In this document: piece after piece, positions 1 to 7,504 of the stretch
Numbering within the stretch: the first letter of the stretch is position 1
How the letters are laid out: every line of letters begins with the position of its first letter
Made by a program: the position numbers and the translations under genes
Assembly (NCBI GenBank): GCA_021160245.1
Contig: JAGHCW010000164.1
Coordinates: 1-22,597 of the forward strand
Direction of reading: 5' to 3'
Source: a bacterium
GTDB taxonomy: Bacteria; B130-G9
DNA length: 22,597 nucleotides
Notes under the pieces: generated by a model
Seen by the model: the letters and a program-made list of their open reading frames with translations, nothing else
What the model was told of the DNA's origin: nothing
Database searches by the model: none

Positions 1-849
1 GAAGTAGAGAGTTCCCGCGTCGCATATCCCGGAATGATAGCCGTTGTGGAGCACAAAATCTTTCATCTCGTGTAGGAATCTTGTCGAATTGAGGATGACG
101 CCTCTTCGTTTACGCTTCAGCAGCGTGTTCATCGATTTAAGGAACTGCATCCGATCAGGAATGGCGAGGCCCAGCTCGGGAGCGAAATCCGAAAACCTCA
201 GTCCGGGGTCCCTATGTGCGGCAAGCTCGGTCGGCATGAAGTTTGCGCGAAACCCAAGGAACGCGGCGAACTCCTCGAGAAGGGGGAGCTGATCGACATT
301 CAGTGAGGATACACAGGCTGACATCACGAGCAAAGTTCCGCGTTGTCTCATGACATTTGAGAAGAGGAGCATGTTGGAGACGACTCTCTCCCAAAGACCG
401 TGGTCGGCGCGACAGATATATGCCTCATCCTCTGGGAAAAGCGTGTTAAGCGAGATTGAGACCGAGTCAATGCCCGCGTCGATGACGGCTCTTATTCTGG
501 CCTCATCCACATCGGCAGCGTTCGTCATCAATCGCGTGATAAGTCCCTTGCGCTTGAAGATACGAGCGATTTCAGGGAGGTCCTCACGCATAAAGGGTTC
601 GCCGCCGCTGAGACTCACAACCACAACGCCGATGTCGCGGAGGCGGCTTGCCAGCACCTCGATTTGATCAAGATTAAGCTCTTCGGCCCTATTTGCGCGC
701 CGCCAGATACTGCACATCTTGCACTTCAAGTTGCAGCGGTCAGTTACTTCATAAATGACGTAAATCGGCTGGCGCCTGGTGAGCGTGGCCTTCGTCAAAT
801 GATAGACGGCTCTTGCGGTGTTACTTTCGAGCGCAATGCCTCGTCTCAC
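1..849 (-). CDS. Radical SAM protein, probably SPASM/PqqE-like (C-terminus cut by window edge)
   Basis: At least 283 codons are open to the left edge with no stop, so the C-terminus is missing. The radical SAM cluster motif CNLKCKMC gives Cys39, Cys43 and Cys46 (CxxxCxxC), and a GGEP SAM-binding motif follows at about residues 82-85. Near the edge a cysteine in CDAG (about residue 276) resembles the first ligand of a SPASM or twitch auxiliary iron-sulfur domain. The family generates a 5'-deoxyadenosyl radical in the cytoplasm; many SPASM members modify peptides, others act on heme or other substrates, and the substrate here is unknown. The GTG start is chosen because a stop lies 17 codons upstream and GAGG sits 7 bases before it. 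A sigma-70-like promoter lies just upstream (895-922). The gene is transcribed away from the RAMP operon. The radical SAM fold is nearly certain; the SPASM assignment is tentative. Confidence 0.88.
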   Translation of the reverse strand, partial: MRRGIALESNTARAVYHLTKATLTRRQPIYVIYEVTDRCNLKCKMCSIWRRANRAEELNLDQIEVLASRLRDIGVVVVSLSGGEPFMREDLPEIARIFKRKGLITRLMTNAADVDEARIRAVIDAGIDSVSISLNTLFPEDEAYICRADHGLWERVVSNMLLFSNVMRQRGTLLVMSACVSSLNVDQLPLLEEFAAFLGFRANFMPTELAAHRDPGLRFSDFAPELGLAIPDRMQFLKSMNTLLKRKRRGVILNSTRFLHEMKDFVLHNGYHSGICDAGTLYF

Positions 850-894
850 TTGGTCATCCTCGGGTGGCGAAATCCAACATATTCAAGTTCAGGT

Positions 895-922
895 ATAATA
901 GCCCCACTTCTGCCGATTGCAA
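895..922 (-). promoter_or_regulatory. Sigma-70-like promoter for the radical SAM gene
   Basis: On the minus strand TTGCAA (917-922) is followed after 16 bases by TATTAT (895-900). Transcription would start about 40 bases before the GTG at 849. The match to consensus is good (5 of 6 and 5 of 6), but the promoter is predicted from sequence only. Confidence 0.5.
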
Positions 923-942
923 CCCACGGGAGGAGGATGTAT

Positions 943-1074
943 ATGCGGTTTAACAGTCTTTGGCTATGTCTTTGGCGTAATGGTCTTGGGAAGGAGAGAG
1001 AGCAGCCGCGGATGTCGATGACCGGGATAGCGCATAAAAATGCGCCGTCGGTCTTCGCTGACCGATTCCATTAG
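943..1074 (+). CDS. Possible 43-residue peptide with a strong ribosome-binding site
   Basis: The reading frame starts MRFNSLWLCLW and ends at a TAG. GGGAGGAGG at 928-936 gives a strong Shine-Dalgarno site six bases before the ATG at 943; a second ATG at 937 abuts it. The peptide is rich in Arg, Trp and Met and resembles no family I know. It points towards the RAMP operon, is separated from it by the divergent 86-residue gene, and has no strong promoter of its own (a TATAAT at 894-899 lacks a matching -35). It may be chance, a leader peptide, or a remnant of a duplicated gene start, because the same 15-base ribosome-site string recurs before the cas10-like gene. Confidence 0.2.
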   Translation: MRFNSLWLCLWRNGLGKEREQPRMSMTGIAHKNAPSVFADRFH

Positions 1075-1151
1075 GCCTAGGTGGCCTAGAGCCGTGCTAT
1101 CTCATACGCAGTGACGTTGAGCTGGCTTGTGCTAGCTGCGTCAGAATTGGG

Positions 1152-1412
1152 CTACTTCAACATTGATGGTAATCCCTTGGCGATATTCTGATACGCCTGG
1201 ATTGCCAATTTTTTCTGCAGCATTGTCCTCGAAAGTCCGGCGGTTGCGCCCGGAGTAAGGATCGAGACTTTGCCGGACTTAGAAAGAACGACAGAATCTC
1301 CCTGTTCGCTTGCCTCAGAGCGCGACTCCAAGTTGCGGGGTTTTGAGTTTTTCTCAATCCTACGTAACTTATCGCCGTATATTCGTTGAAAATACTGCAA
1401 CGATACAGTCAT
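1152..1412 (-). CDS. Small protein, weakly FlgM-like (anti-sigma-28 candidate)
   Basis: An 86-residue, mostly hydrophilic protein with no signal peptide or membrane segment. GGGAGGGAGG lies 5-7 bases before the ATG, an unusually strong ribosome-binding site that makes this a real gene. The centre (DSVVLSKSGK, about residues 39-48), followed by a helical C-terminus, is reminiscent of FlgM proteins, where a segment like SVTLS precedes the sigma-28-binding helices. The match is weak and was made by eye. It gains support from a sigma-28-type promoter directly upstream, since flgM is commonly transcribed by sigma-28. The radical SAM gene lies 300 bases downstream on the same strand but has its own promoter. 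If the FlgM reading is wrong, this is a small protein of unknown function, and a peptide substrate for the radical SAM enzyme is another possibility. Confidence 0.6.
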   Translation of the reverse strand: MTVSLQYFQRIYGDKLRRIEKNSKPRNLESRSEASEQGDSVVLSKSGKVSILTPGATAGLSRTMLQKKLAIQAYQNIAKGLPSMLK

Positions 1413-1478
1413 GACTTCCTCCCTCCCTGGATATCGCCATGCATAAATTGCGCAGAAGCGCGCTATCCAACACCGATC

Positions 1479-1505
1479 TTATCGTAAACTTCTGCTTGAT
1501 CTTTA
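1479..1505 (-). promoter_or_regulatory. Sigma-28 (FliA)-type promoter
   Basis: On the minus strand TAAA (1502-1505), 15 bases, then TACGATAA (1479-1486). The enterobacterial sigma-28 consensus is TAAA-N15-GCCGATAA, so 10 of 12 defined positions match at exactly the expected spacing. It lies about 67 bases before the ATG of the 86-residue gene. Function is inferred from sequence only. Confidence 0.5.
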
Positions 1506-1544
1506 GCCGTTCTTATTCTAGTCTTAATGGCTTATGGGAGGCGG

Positions 1545-3050
1545 ATGTATTTCCTCTCCGGCGTATTCACGATGCAGTTTTCTGAGGACGGTCTGGTCGA
1601 GACGATGTATGGTCTAGCATTCAGTTTGGCAGCTCAGTTGCAGGCGCAGGATAAGCGGGGCTTTAGGATGCCGGCCCCAGATGTGCTTGAAGGTCGATGG
1701 GCCGAGTTTTCTGGGCGGTTGCATGACGGGCTGAAGTTCGAGGAGATTGAGCAGCGTGGTGATCAGCTTGAGCGGCTATTTCTTTTGTCAGCGTTGTGCT
1801 CTGATCCAACCCTATGCCAGATTCGTCCTCCTGAAACGCTTGATGGGCACATCATAAATCGCCTGTTTGAGTCGCTTTTTGGGGAGGATGCGCCACCGCC
1901 CATCTCGCTTGTCTTTTTCTTTCTTGACAGTGCCTGGGAGTACCTTTGCGAGCCTTCATCAATTGACTCTGTCGTCGGAAGCGCTCGGCTTCTGCACGGG
2001 GCGATGTCGCTTGGTAAGCCTCTTGAGCATCTTGCAAAGCATTGCCACCTGCGTGCCGCCGCCACCGTTTCGTTTCTCTCCGCCGCTCGCCTCGTGAACG
2101 ATTGCATGATCTGCAATACGTGCGACATGGGCCTCGTTTTGACACCGTCGTCCGCATCCGGGCCTCTTTCCGAGGCCGTGGCGCGTTTCGTTGCAGTAGC
2201 AACGCTCTCGGCGCCTGCGCAATGCTTTGTGCTTGATGTCTATCCGATTGAGATAGCGTTCGGTTTCGGCACAAGGGATCGATGGTTTCAGGACTTCGCC
2301 GAGAACGCCGCCCGCATCGGAAGCGCCGGACTGGCGAAGCTCGGCTTTTCTATAGATAATGGGATCGAGGACAGTGCCTCGCTTTTTGAGGGGTTCTTTG
2401 CGAAAAAGAGTTTTGCCGAACTGATCGATTTCGGGATATTCAACCATAGGATGGCCGATTGTGGCCCCCAAGTTCCGAATAGGTACGACGCGGAGGCATT
2501 TTTGGAGAATTGCCAAGAATGCGCGAGGCGCCCTGCTAGTTTTGCTCTTCAAGACGGTCGGCTTATTTGCGAACCGTGTCAGTGGCGGGCTTCAGTAGGC
2601 GCGAGGCTGATTGAGGAATCTCCGGGCCTTGAGGATGGCGCTTGGTTACGCGGGGGTAACGGGCTTGCTGTTCTTTTTGTTGAATGTGATCCCTTTGCGT
2701 TGGCACTTGAGGAGGGTTCGTCTCTTTCAAAAAGTTTGAAACTCCTTGAAGGCTTGCAGAACTCTATTGCGAGTGGTCTGGCCGATTTCAAGGGAGCATT
2801 TGGCAAGAGATGTCTTATTGCTGCCCTATCCCCAACCGAATCACTCATATTCGTTCGACGATATGATTGCGACTCCGCTAAAAAGGAGCTGGAGCGTTTT
2901 CTCAAGAGACGTCTCCCGGAGAATGTGGGGAGCGATGGCTTCCCCATTCGAATATGTGCTTCCACGGGAGAGCACGCATTGCCAGTCAACCTGTTGGTGC
3001 GAGATGCAGTCACTATCGCGATTGCTGACGCGGGGGCTGTCCCAGCATGA
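1545..3050 (+). CDS. cas10: Degenerate Cas10-like large subunit of a type III-like effector
   Basis: About 501 residues, against roughly 700-900 for typical Cas10. A Cys4 zinc-binding element (CQEC ... CEPC, about residues 323-345) is followed by a segment shaped like the second Cas10 palm domain: GLAVLFVECDPFALALEEG at about 373-391, where active enzymes have an acidic DxD-type motif, and LIAALSPTESLIFV at about 424-437, where the cyclase has GGDD. The acidic pair is missing, so oligoadenylate synthesis is unlikely. No N-terminal HD nuclease motif is visible. A segment near 227-242 may be a relic of the first palm. An extra CMICNTC cluster lies at about 187-193. The ATG at 1545 is chosen because GGGAGG precedes it, although spacing is only 3-4 bases; ATGs at 1527 and 1572 are alternatives. 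The stop overlaps the next start (ATGA). Its position first in a run of RAMP genes supports the Cas10 reading. Sequence identity must be very low. Confidence 0.62.
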   Translation: MYFLSGVFTMQFSEDGLVETMYGLAFSLAAQLQAQDKRGFRMPAPDVLEGRWAEFSGRLHDGLKFEEIEQRGDQLERLFLLSALCSDPTLCQIRPPETLDGHIINRLFESLFGEDAPPPISLVFFFLDSAWEYLCEPSSIDSVVGSARLLHGAMSLGKPLEHLAKHCHLRAAATVSFLSAARLVNDCMICNTCDMGLVLTPSSASGPLSEAVARFVAVATLSAPAQCFVLDVYPIEIAFGFGTRDRWFQDFAENAARIGSAGLAKLGFSIDNGIEDSASLFEGFFAKKSFAELIDFGIFNHRMADCGPQVPNRYDAEAFLENCQECARRPASFALQDGRLICEPCQWRASVGARLIEESPGLEDGAWLRGGNGLAVLFVECDPFALALEEGSSLSKSLKLLEGLQNSIASGLADFKGAFGKRCLIAALSPTESLIFVRRYDCDSAKKELERFLKRRLPENVGSDGFPIRICASTGEHALPVNLLVRDAVTIAIADAGAVPA

Positions 3051-4906
3051 TAGGTGAGCCCGGGTTTCAGGTAATTCTCAACATAGCATTTAGCTCCGGC
3101 GCTCGGCTCCCCGGGCTTAAGCACCGAGATTGCTCGATGCAACCTTATATCCACGGCTCCACTCTAAAGGGCGCTGTCAGGGCTTCCCTTGAGAATCTGT
3201 TGGATATTGGGGGGATAAAGCACTGTAGCGAAGACTGCCTGCTGGACTCTTGTGAGAGCAGTCCATGCCTCATCTGCTCCCTTTTCGGCTCACAACTTAT
3301 GCCCGGGAAACTCGTATTTGAGGACGCGGTCTTGAGCGAGGAGTCGCTGGCCGCAATAGGCGATTGTGGGGAGCTCTGGGAGAATCGAACCAATCGTCGA
3401 TTTGACGCGTCGGGCGAGAAGGAAGGCTTTGTTCTACTCGCAACGAAGCCGTTTGCGAATCTGTCGTTCGAGGCGCGGATTGTGGCCGCAAGTCCTATAT
3501 CAGACCAAGAGAGGGAGCTTCTGCTCAGCGCGATTGGGACTATCAGGTCGCTTGGGGGCGGAAAGGGAATGGGACTGGGATTCTGCACAATTGAGTTGAA
3601 GAAGCCGGAGGAGGTTGAGCCTGCTCCACCCGTCGTTGTCGAGGTGAGTGCGACGCAAGGGGATGCGGCGGGTATTGTGCTTGTTGCTCAGAGTCCAATT
3701 TGCATAGCCCGTTCAACGACCGGGCGTCATCATCGCGATGGTTTGGAGTATATTCCCGGAGCATCTTTGAGAGCTGCCATATATGAAGAAGTTCAGAGAG
3801 CCGTCGCGAGAGGTGAGCTTACTTCTGAGCATTCCAACGCATGTCTTTCGCCATCGCTCTTCTTCCACGATTGCCTGCCGATTACCCCCTCATTTTGTGA
3901 AGAGGTTCTTGGAGAAGGATCGCCGTTGGTCTTGCCCTTCATTCAGCCATATTCGAGCGAGCCGTCAGCCACGCGAGCGATTTCTGGTGTTGCTCAGGCC
4001 GATGACGTTGATTTTCCGGCGTCGGACGCGCTTATTCGGGACTATGTGTTGCGACTTCTCTATTTGGCTGGCATGCCGTGTATTGTGAGAAGAGGACGCG
4101 CGATAAGAACTCAGCGCGCCTCTTTTCTGCGGTCGCCGGCTATAGTTTCAAGAGACCGGCGAGTCGTGACCGAAAGGGGCTTTGCGTCCTTTTGTCCCGT
4201 TAACCGAAAGACCGGCAGAACAGACGACAGTCGGCGTCACACAGCCTCGTTCATTCGCTCCGGCAGTGCGTTTGCTGGGAAGATAGGGAGGCTCCGGCCT
4301 GCATCGAAAGAGGTCCTGAAGAAGGTTGAGGGAACGACTCTTTGCGTCGGCTCAATGCGCAGTCGGGGCTTTGGACAGGTGTTGTTCAGGTCCGTCGTTC
4401 CACCCCTGAGGGGGACAATTGCCGAGAGATTAAAGAGATTCAATCGGGCTGTTTCTGCAGAGCTCGAGAACTGGTCGCGCCTCTGGGAAGGCGCGCAGGG
4501 GATAACTGAGCAGCTGCTGCAGGAGAATGCCGTATTCTTCTCGATTACTCTACAGTCGGATATGATGTTGCCGGACTGGTCCCGCTGGAATGCAAGTGAG
4601 AGCGAGTCCCTTGAGAAGCTGGTTTCAGAGTCTGGAATAAATGCCAAGGCCGTGGCGGCATATTTGAGATCAGACGTTCTAAGTGGATGGAATGTCGCGT
4701 GCAATGCGCCTCGAGCATTGGCTCCGGTTCTCTGCCGAGGCAGTGTTTGCCTCTTCAAGGCGGCTTCAGAGAGTTTTGCCGAGGCGTCGCTCATTGATGG
4801 TCTTCAGCGAATTCAAGACGAGGGCTTGGGACTTCGTATATGCGATGGTTTCGGTTCAGTCTCGGTCTGTGACGGCTTTCACATCTCGGGAGTTGAGCAT
4901 GGATAG
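3047..4906 (+). CDS. csx10: Cas7 (Csm3-like)-Csx10 (Cas5-like) fusion protein, type III-D
   Basis: A 619-residue fusion. Residues 1-195 are a Csm3-like Cas7: PYIHGSTLKG (33-42), a cysteine cluster ending CLICSLFGS (Cys60, 64, 69, 74, 77) and a glycine-rich loop GGGKGMGLG (170-178). After a proline-rich linker, residues 208-619 resemble Csx10: YIPGASLRAA (235-244), FAGKIGRLRP, LCVGSMRSRGFGQ (432-444), a helical stretch near 455-495, then a second ferredoxin-like part with GWN (547-549), a PRALAP ... GSVCLF core and the closing GFGSVSVCDGFH. In type III-D complexes Csx10 takes the Cas5 role at the 5' handle of the crRNA, and Cas7-Cas5 fusions are known in the III-Dv variant. The Cas7 part has no aspartate where Csm3 has its catalytic one. 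The gene overlaps its upstream neighbour by ATGA and its downstream neighbour by 8 bases, so translational coupling is expected. Confidence 0.8.
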   Translation: MIGEPGFQVILNIAFSSGARLPGLKHRDCSMQPYIHGSTLKGAVRASLENLLDIGGIKHCSEDCLLDSCESSPCLICSLFGSQLMPGKLVFEDAVLSEESLAAIGDCGELWENRTNRRFDASGEKEGFVLLATKPFANLSFEARIVAASPISDQERELLLSAIGTIRSLGGGKGMGLGFCTIELKKPEEVEPAPPVVVEVSATQGDAAGIVLVAQSPICIARSTTGRHHRDGLEYIPGASLRAAIYEEVQRAVARGELTSEHSNACLSPSLFFHDCLPITPSFCEEVLGEGSPLVLPFIQPYSSEPSATRAISGVAQADDVDFPASDALIRDYVLRLLYLAGMPCIVRRGRAIRTQRASFLRSPAIVSRDRRVVTERGFASFCPVNRKTGRTDDSRRHTASFIRSGSAFAGKIGRLRPASKEVLKKVEGTTLCVGSMRSRGFGQVLFRSVVPPLRGTIAERLKRFNRAVSAELENWSRLWEGAQGITEQLLQENAVFFSITLQSDMMLPDWSRWNASESESLEKLVSESGINAKAVAAYLRSDVLSGWNVACNAPRALAPVLCRGSVCLFKAASESFAEASLIDGLQRIQDEGLGLRICDGFGSVSVCDGFHISGVEHG

Positions 4907-5357
4907 AGGTCTTCGTCTCGTCGTTGCGATGGATAGCATAAGGCCCCAGCTCGAGGCTCTTGCCAATTCGATTTTCATGGAGTTGACCGAATCGGAAGCC
5001 GCAGGTTTCTTTCGGGAAGGCTTCAGGCGACTCTGGCTGGTGTCCAGGAGCGCAGATTCATGTCAGGCGATCTCGCTTCACCTTATGTTTTTGATCGGCA
5101 GTTCGCCTAGAGACCAGAGGTGGCGATATGGCGGCGTCGGACGGATATTGCTTTCACACCTCAATTTTAAGGTGCGAATTTTGTCTGAGAAGCTGGCTCA
5201 TGAGGTGGACTCTTCATGGGACCAGGAGTTCTGGCTCTTAACTGCGCGGATTTACTTGTCATGTCTCTGTCAATCTCATACTCTTAATAGGGTTTTTACT
5301 GGGGAGGCGAGGGCAAGGACGGGATTGACCGAGACTGAGGATGATGGCCAAAGGTGA
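4899..5357 (+). CDS. Small helical protein, candidate Cas11-type subunit
   Basis: 152 residues, predicted mostly alpha-helical from composition, with no signal peptide or convincing membrane span. The ATG at 4899 has GGGAG six bases upstream and overlaps the stop of the fusion gene as ATGGATAG; the reading frame extends further upstream, but only inside the previous gene. The 3' end overlaps the next gene by 17 bases. I do not recognise a family. Size, helical nature and position between large-subunit and Cas7 genes are what one expects of a type III small subunit (Csm2/Cmr5/Cas11), which lines the belly of the complex. The C-terminal 15 residues are acidic and probably disordered. Assignment rests on context. 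Confidence 0.7.
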   Translation: MDRGLRLVVAMDSIRPQLEALANSIFMELTESEAAGFFREGFRRLWLVSRSADSCQAISLHLMFLIGSSPRDQRWRYGGVGRILLSHLNFKVRILSEKLAHEVDSSWDQEFWLLTARIYLSCLCQSHTLNRVFTGEARARTGLTETEDDGQR

Positions 5358-6516
5358 TACTACGAGAGTGAGCTGCTCCCTGCGGGGCACGCTGTTGTTG
5401 GTTTCGGGGTTGCACATTGGTTGCGCGCCAGGCGCCCGAGGCAGCGAGAATGGAGCAGCGATTACGCGATTCGTCAGGGACCATCAGGGCAGGCCATTCA
5501 TACCCGGCTCCACACTTCGAGGCGCGATACGCTTCCAGTGTGAACGGGGTATCAGGGCGTGGTCTAGCGATTCGGGTGGGAGCATTTGGACCTGCGATCC
5601 CATTGGGTCTCCAGGGAAGTCTGGAGAGCGCGCGCGGATTCCCTGTTCTTTAATTAAGGCTGCGCCTTGCAGCGTTTGTGGGCTGTTTGGCTCCAAGAGG
5701 AATACATCTAGACTATGGATTAGAGACCTCAATTTGTCCGATCCGTGGTCGGAATCCCTATCCCAGATTAGGTCCACGTTGGGCATATCAAGAAGCAAAC
5801 GTATCGGCATCGACAGCAGCGCCAGACAGGTCGAGATGATACCGGCCGGGCTTAAATTCAGCTTCGAGGTGCTTGTGTCAGAGCCGGAAGACTGGGAGCT
5901 TGGGCTTTTATTCTGGGCAATGGATGAGATTGGTGGCGGAATATGCCGGCTGGGCGGTGGTAGGAGGCTTGGTCTTGGGCATGTGGCTTTGAGCATGGAC
6001 CGACTTGAGGTGTTGGGTGTTGGTTCGAATCTTAAGCCCCGGACTGAGGTTTATCTGCCCAAGATCGAGGCGCGGAAGCCTAAGGAGGAGGCAAGCGAGG
6101 ACGTAAGCACCAAATTGGGCATACGCAAGCCAAGCACAGACGACATGAGCGCCGTTGTCCACTATTGCTTGAGAATGATTGAGTCGGAGGGAGCCAAAGC
6201 GGATGCCGGTGAGATAGGCAAGACCCTCGCCGAGCATTTCGGCCTGACTAAGAAGAAACGCCAAGAGCTGGGACTGCCAGAAAAGGTTTCTGGGATTCTG
6301 GACACTCTCGTTGCGGACAATGTCCTGCAGAAGACCCACTTGGGGCGATACGGTATTTCGCCCGGGTACACACCCCACATCGATGGAGGAGTCGGTGAGG
6401 AGTCCGTTGCCTCAAAAGAACTCGGACGGTTGACGATAGATGAATTTGCGGCGAACTGTAAGAATGCGCTTATCGGTTTGGTGTTTCCTGACGTTGAAGA
6501 GGATTCTAATGCATAG
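5341..6516 (+). CDS. cas7: Csm3-like Cas7 with a C-terminal winged-helix-like extension
   Basis: 391 residues. Residues 14-220 are a Csm3-type RAMP domain: GLHIG (23-27), RDHQGRPFIPGSTLRGAIR (46-64), cysteines 85, 102, 110 and 113 with CSVCGLFGS, and the glycine-rich loop GGGRRLGLGH (205-214). In Csm3 the RNA-cleaving aspartate lies six residues before the last residue of VVRD; here that position is Ile, so backbone cleavage of target RNA is doubtful. After a charged linker, about residues 265-345 have the pattern of a winged helix-turn-helix (helices, then a short turn and strand ending HLGRYGIS). This extension is unusual for Cas7 and might bind nucleic acid or a partner. Two adjacent ATGs (5341, 5344) follow GAGG; either could be used. 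The end overlaps the next gene by 8 bases (ATGCATAG). Confidence 0.82.
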   Translation: MMAKGDTTRVSCSLRGTLLLVSGLHIGCAPGARGSENGAAITRFVRDHQGRPFIPGSTLRGAIRFQCERGIRAWSSDSGGSIWTCDPIGSPGKSGERARIPCSLIKAAPCSVCGLFGSKRNTSRLWIRDLNLSDPWSESLSQIRSTLGISRSKRIGIDSSARQVEMIPAGLKFSFEVLVSEPEDWELGLLFWAMDEIGGGICRLGGGRRLGLGHVALSMDRLEVLGVGSNLKPRTEVYLPKIEARKPKEEASEDVSTKLGIRKPSTDDMSAVVHYCLRMIESEGAKADAGEIGKTLAEHFGLTKKKRQELGLPEKVSGILDTLVADNVLQKTHLGRYGISPGYTPHIDGGVGEESVASKELGRLTIDEFAANCKNALIGLVFPDVEEDSNA

Positions 6517-7480
6517 GAGGCTTTATAATAGAGCAGTGCTTGACTTGAGAATAAGGCCTCGTGGACCCCTACTCGTTAGGGCCGGGCACCTGAAGCCGAA
6601 TGCAAGTCCCCCTCTTCAGCAGAATGTCATTGCGCCCTATGGCGACTCGATGGAGTCCCCATATATTCCGGGGACATCGTTAAAAGGGATGATCAGGACT
6701 TGCTTTGAGAGAATCTCGCATACATGCGGAATCAAGATATGTGATCCCTTATCTCAGAATTCCTGCGGCTCGCGTCTAGCGTCCGCGCCGCAATCGACCG
6801 CAACCGATGCTGAGGTCTATTCCAAGTCTCTTTGTGCGGCCTGCAAAGTGTTTGGCTGCTCAAAATTCGCCGGTCGGTTCAATGTGAGAGATGCCCAGGC
6901 TTCGGGAGATGCGCCTCCCACTCGTCAGCTGCGAGGAACTGTAGCGATCGACAGGTTTCTTGGGAGCGCAAGACCGGGCTCGCTCAATGACTATGAGGTT
7001 GTAATTGGAGGCGCGTTTAATACAAGGATAGTGATTGAGAACTTTGAGCTTTGGCAGCTGGCGATTCTCGGCTTCTCGCTATTTGATATCGATGAGGGCT
7101 ATGCTCAGTTAGGCGGTCTCAAGTCGAAGGGATATGGGCTGGTTTCGCTGGAGTTTGTCCGTTGTGAGCTCTTCTTCAATAAGCGGAACCTTCCTTCCAA
7201 TAGGCTCCTGGGTGTTGGCAGCCTCGTAAACGAACAGGACAGAGTTGACTTTGGGTATATGCCGGAGGATTGGCTAGTGATGCGCCGGCCTGCAACCGTG
7301 GAAAGCGCCTCCGGCGGCGGATTTTCAGGTGATCTAGAATATGAGTCTATCATTGACGTTTTTGGTCTCAGATACACATTCGAGGCCGAGAATGCGATTA
7401 GGTCACTTTTCGGCGCATTGCCAAAGGCCTTGCTGGATTACGCTTCTCGGGGAAGTGGCGCCTCGGATAGCCGGGACTAG
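6509..7480 (+). CDS. cas7: Cas7 RAMP protein, SSO1426 / type III-D Csm3 type
   Basis: 323 residues. The opening LYNRAVLDLRIRPRGPLLV, then PYIPGTSLKGMIRTCFERI (51-69), CDP (78-80), CAACKVFG (109-116), FAGRFNVRDAQ (120-130), TVAIDRFLGSARPG (144-157), ENFELWQLAILGFSLFDID (177-195) and LGGLKSKGYGLVSLEF (201-216) together form the conserved pattern of the SSO1426-type RAMP family found in type III-D systems. Such subunits form the backbone that holds the crRNA spacer and, when active, cut target RNA every six bases. The aspartate usual before the FVR segment appears to be Asn (QQNVIAPYGD, 37-46). The ATG at 6509 has GAGGA five bases upstream and overlaps the preceding stop; a longer frame upstream lies within that gene. 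The last 70 residues have no recognisable motif. Confidence 0.87.
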   Translation: MHRRLYNRAVLDLRIRPRGPLLVRAGHLKPNASPPLQQNVIAPYGDSMESPYIPGTSLKGMIRTCFERISHTCGIKICDPLSQNSCGSRLASAPQSTATDAEVYSKSLCAACKVFGCSKFAGRFNVRDAQASGDAPPTRQLRGTVAIDRFLGSARPGSLNDYEVVIGGAFNTRIVIENFELWQLAILGFSLFDIDEGYAQLGGLKSKGYGLVSLEFVRCELFFNKRNLPSNRLLGVGSLVNEQDRVDFGYMPEDWLVMRRPATVESASGGGFSGDLEYESIIDVFGLRYTFEAENAIRSLFGALPKALLDYASRGSGASDSRD

Positions 7481-7504
7481 ACGAATTGGGACTTGACGAC
7501 TAGA

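Larger units (their letters stand above)
850..1151. other. Intergenic stretch between radical SAM and FlgM-like genes
   Basis: This stretch of about 300 bases holds the minus-strand promoter of the radical SAM gene and a possible short plus-strand reading frame (943-1074). Around 1072-1090 GGCCTAG occurs twice, two bases apart. At 1109-1138 there is an imperfect inverted repeat (CGCAG with CTGCG) downstream of the 86-residue gene, without a T tract. I see no RNA gene here. Confidence 0.4.

Noticed and set aside
44-667. Plus-strand reading frames of 82 and 105 residues
   Set aside because: They lie opposite the radical SAM gene, whose motifs (CxxxCxxC, GGEP) and unbroken frame are decisive.
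888-899. TATAAT on the plus strand as a promoter for the short peptide or the RAMP operon
   Set aside because: No acceptable -35 lies 16-18 bases upstream, and the same bases form a better -10 on the minus strand.
1496-1524. TTGATC ... TAGTCT as sigma-70 promoter of the RAMP operon
   Set aside because: Spacing is right, but the -10 matches only three of six bases, so I do not list it as a feature.
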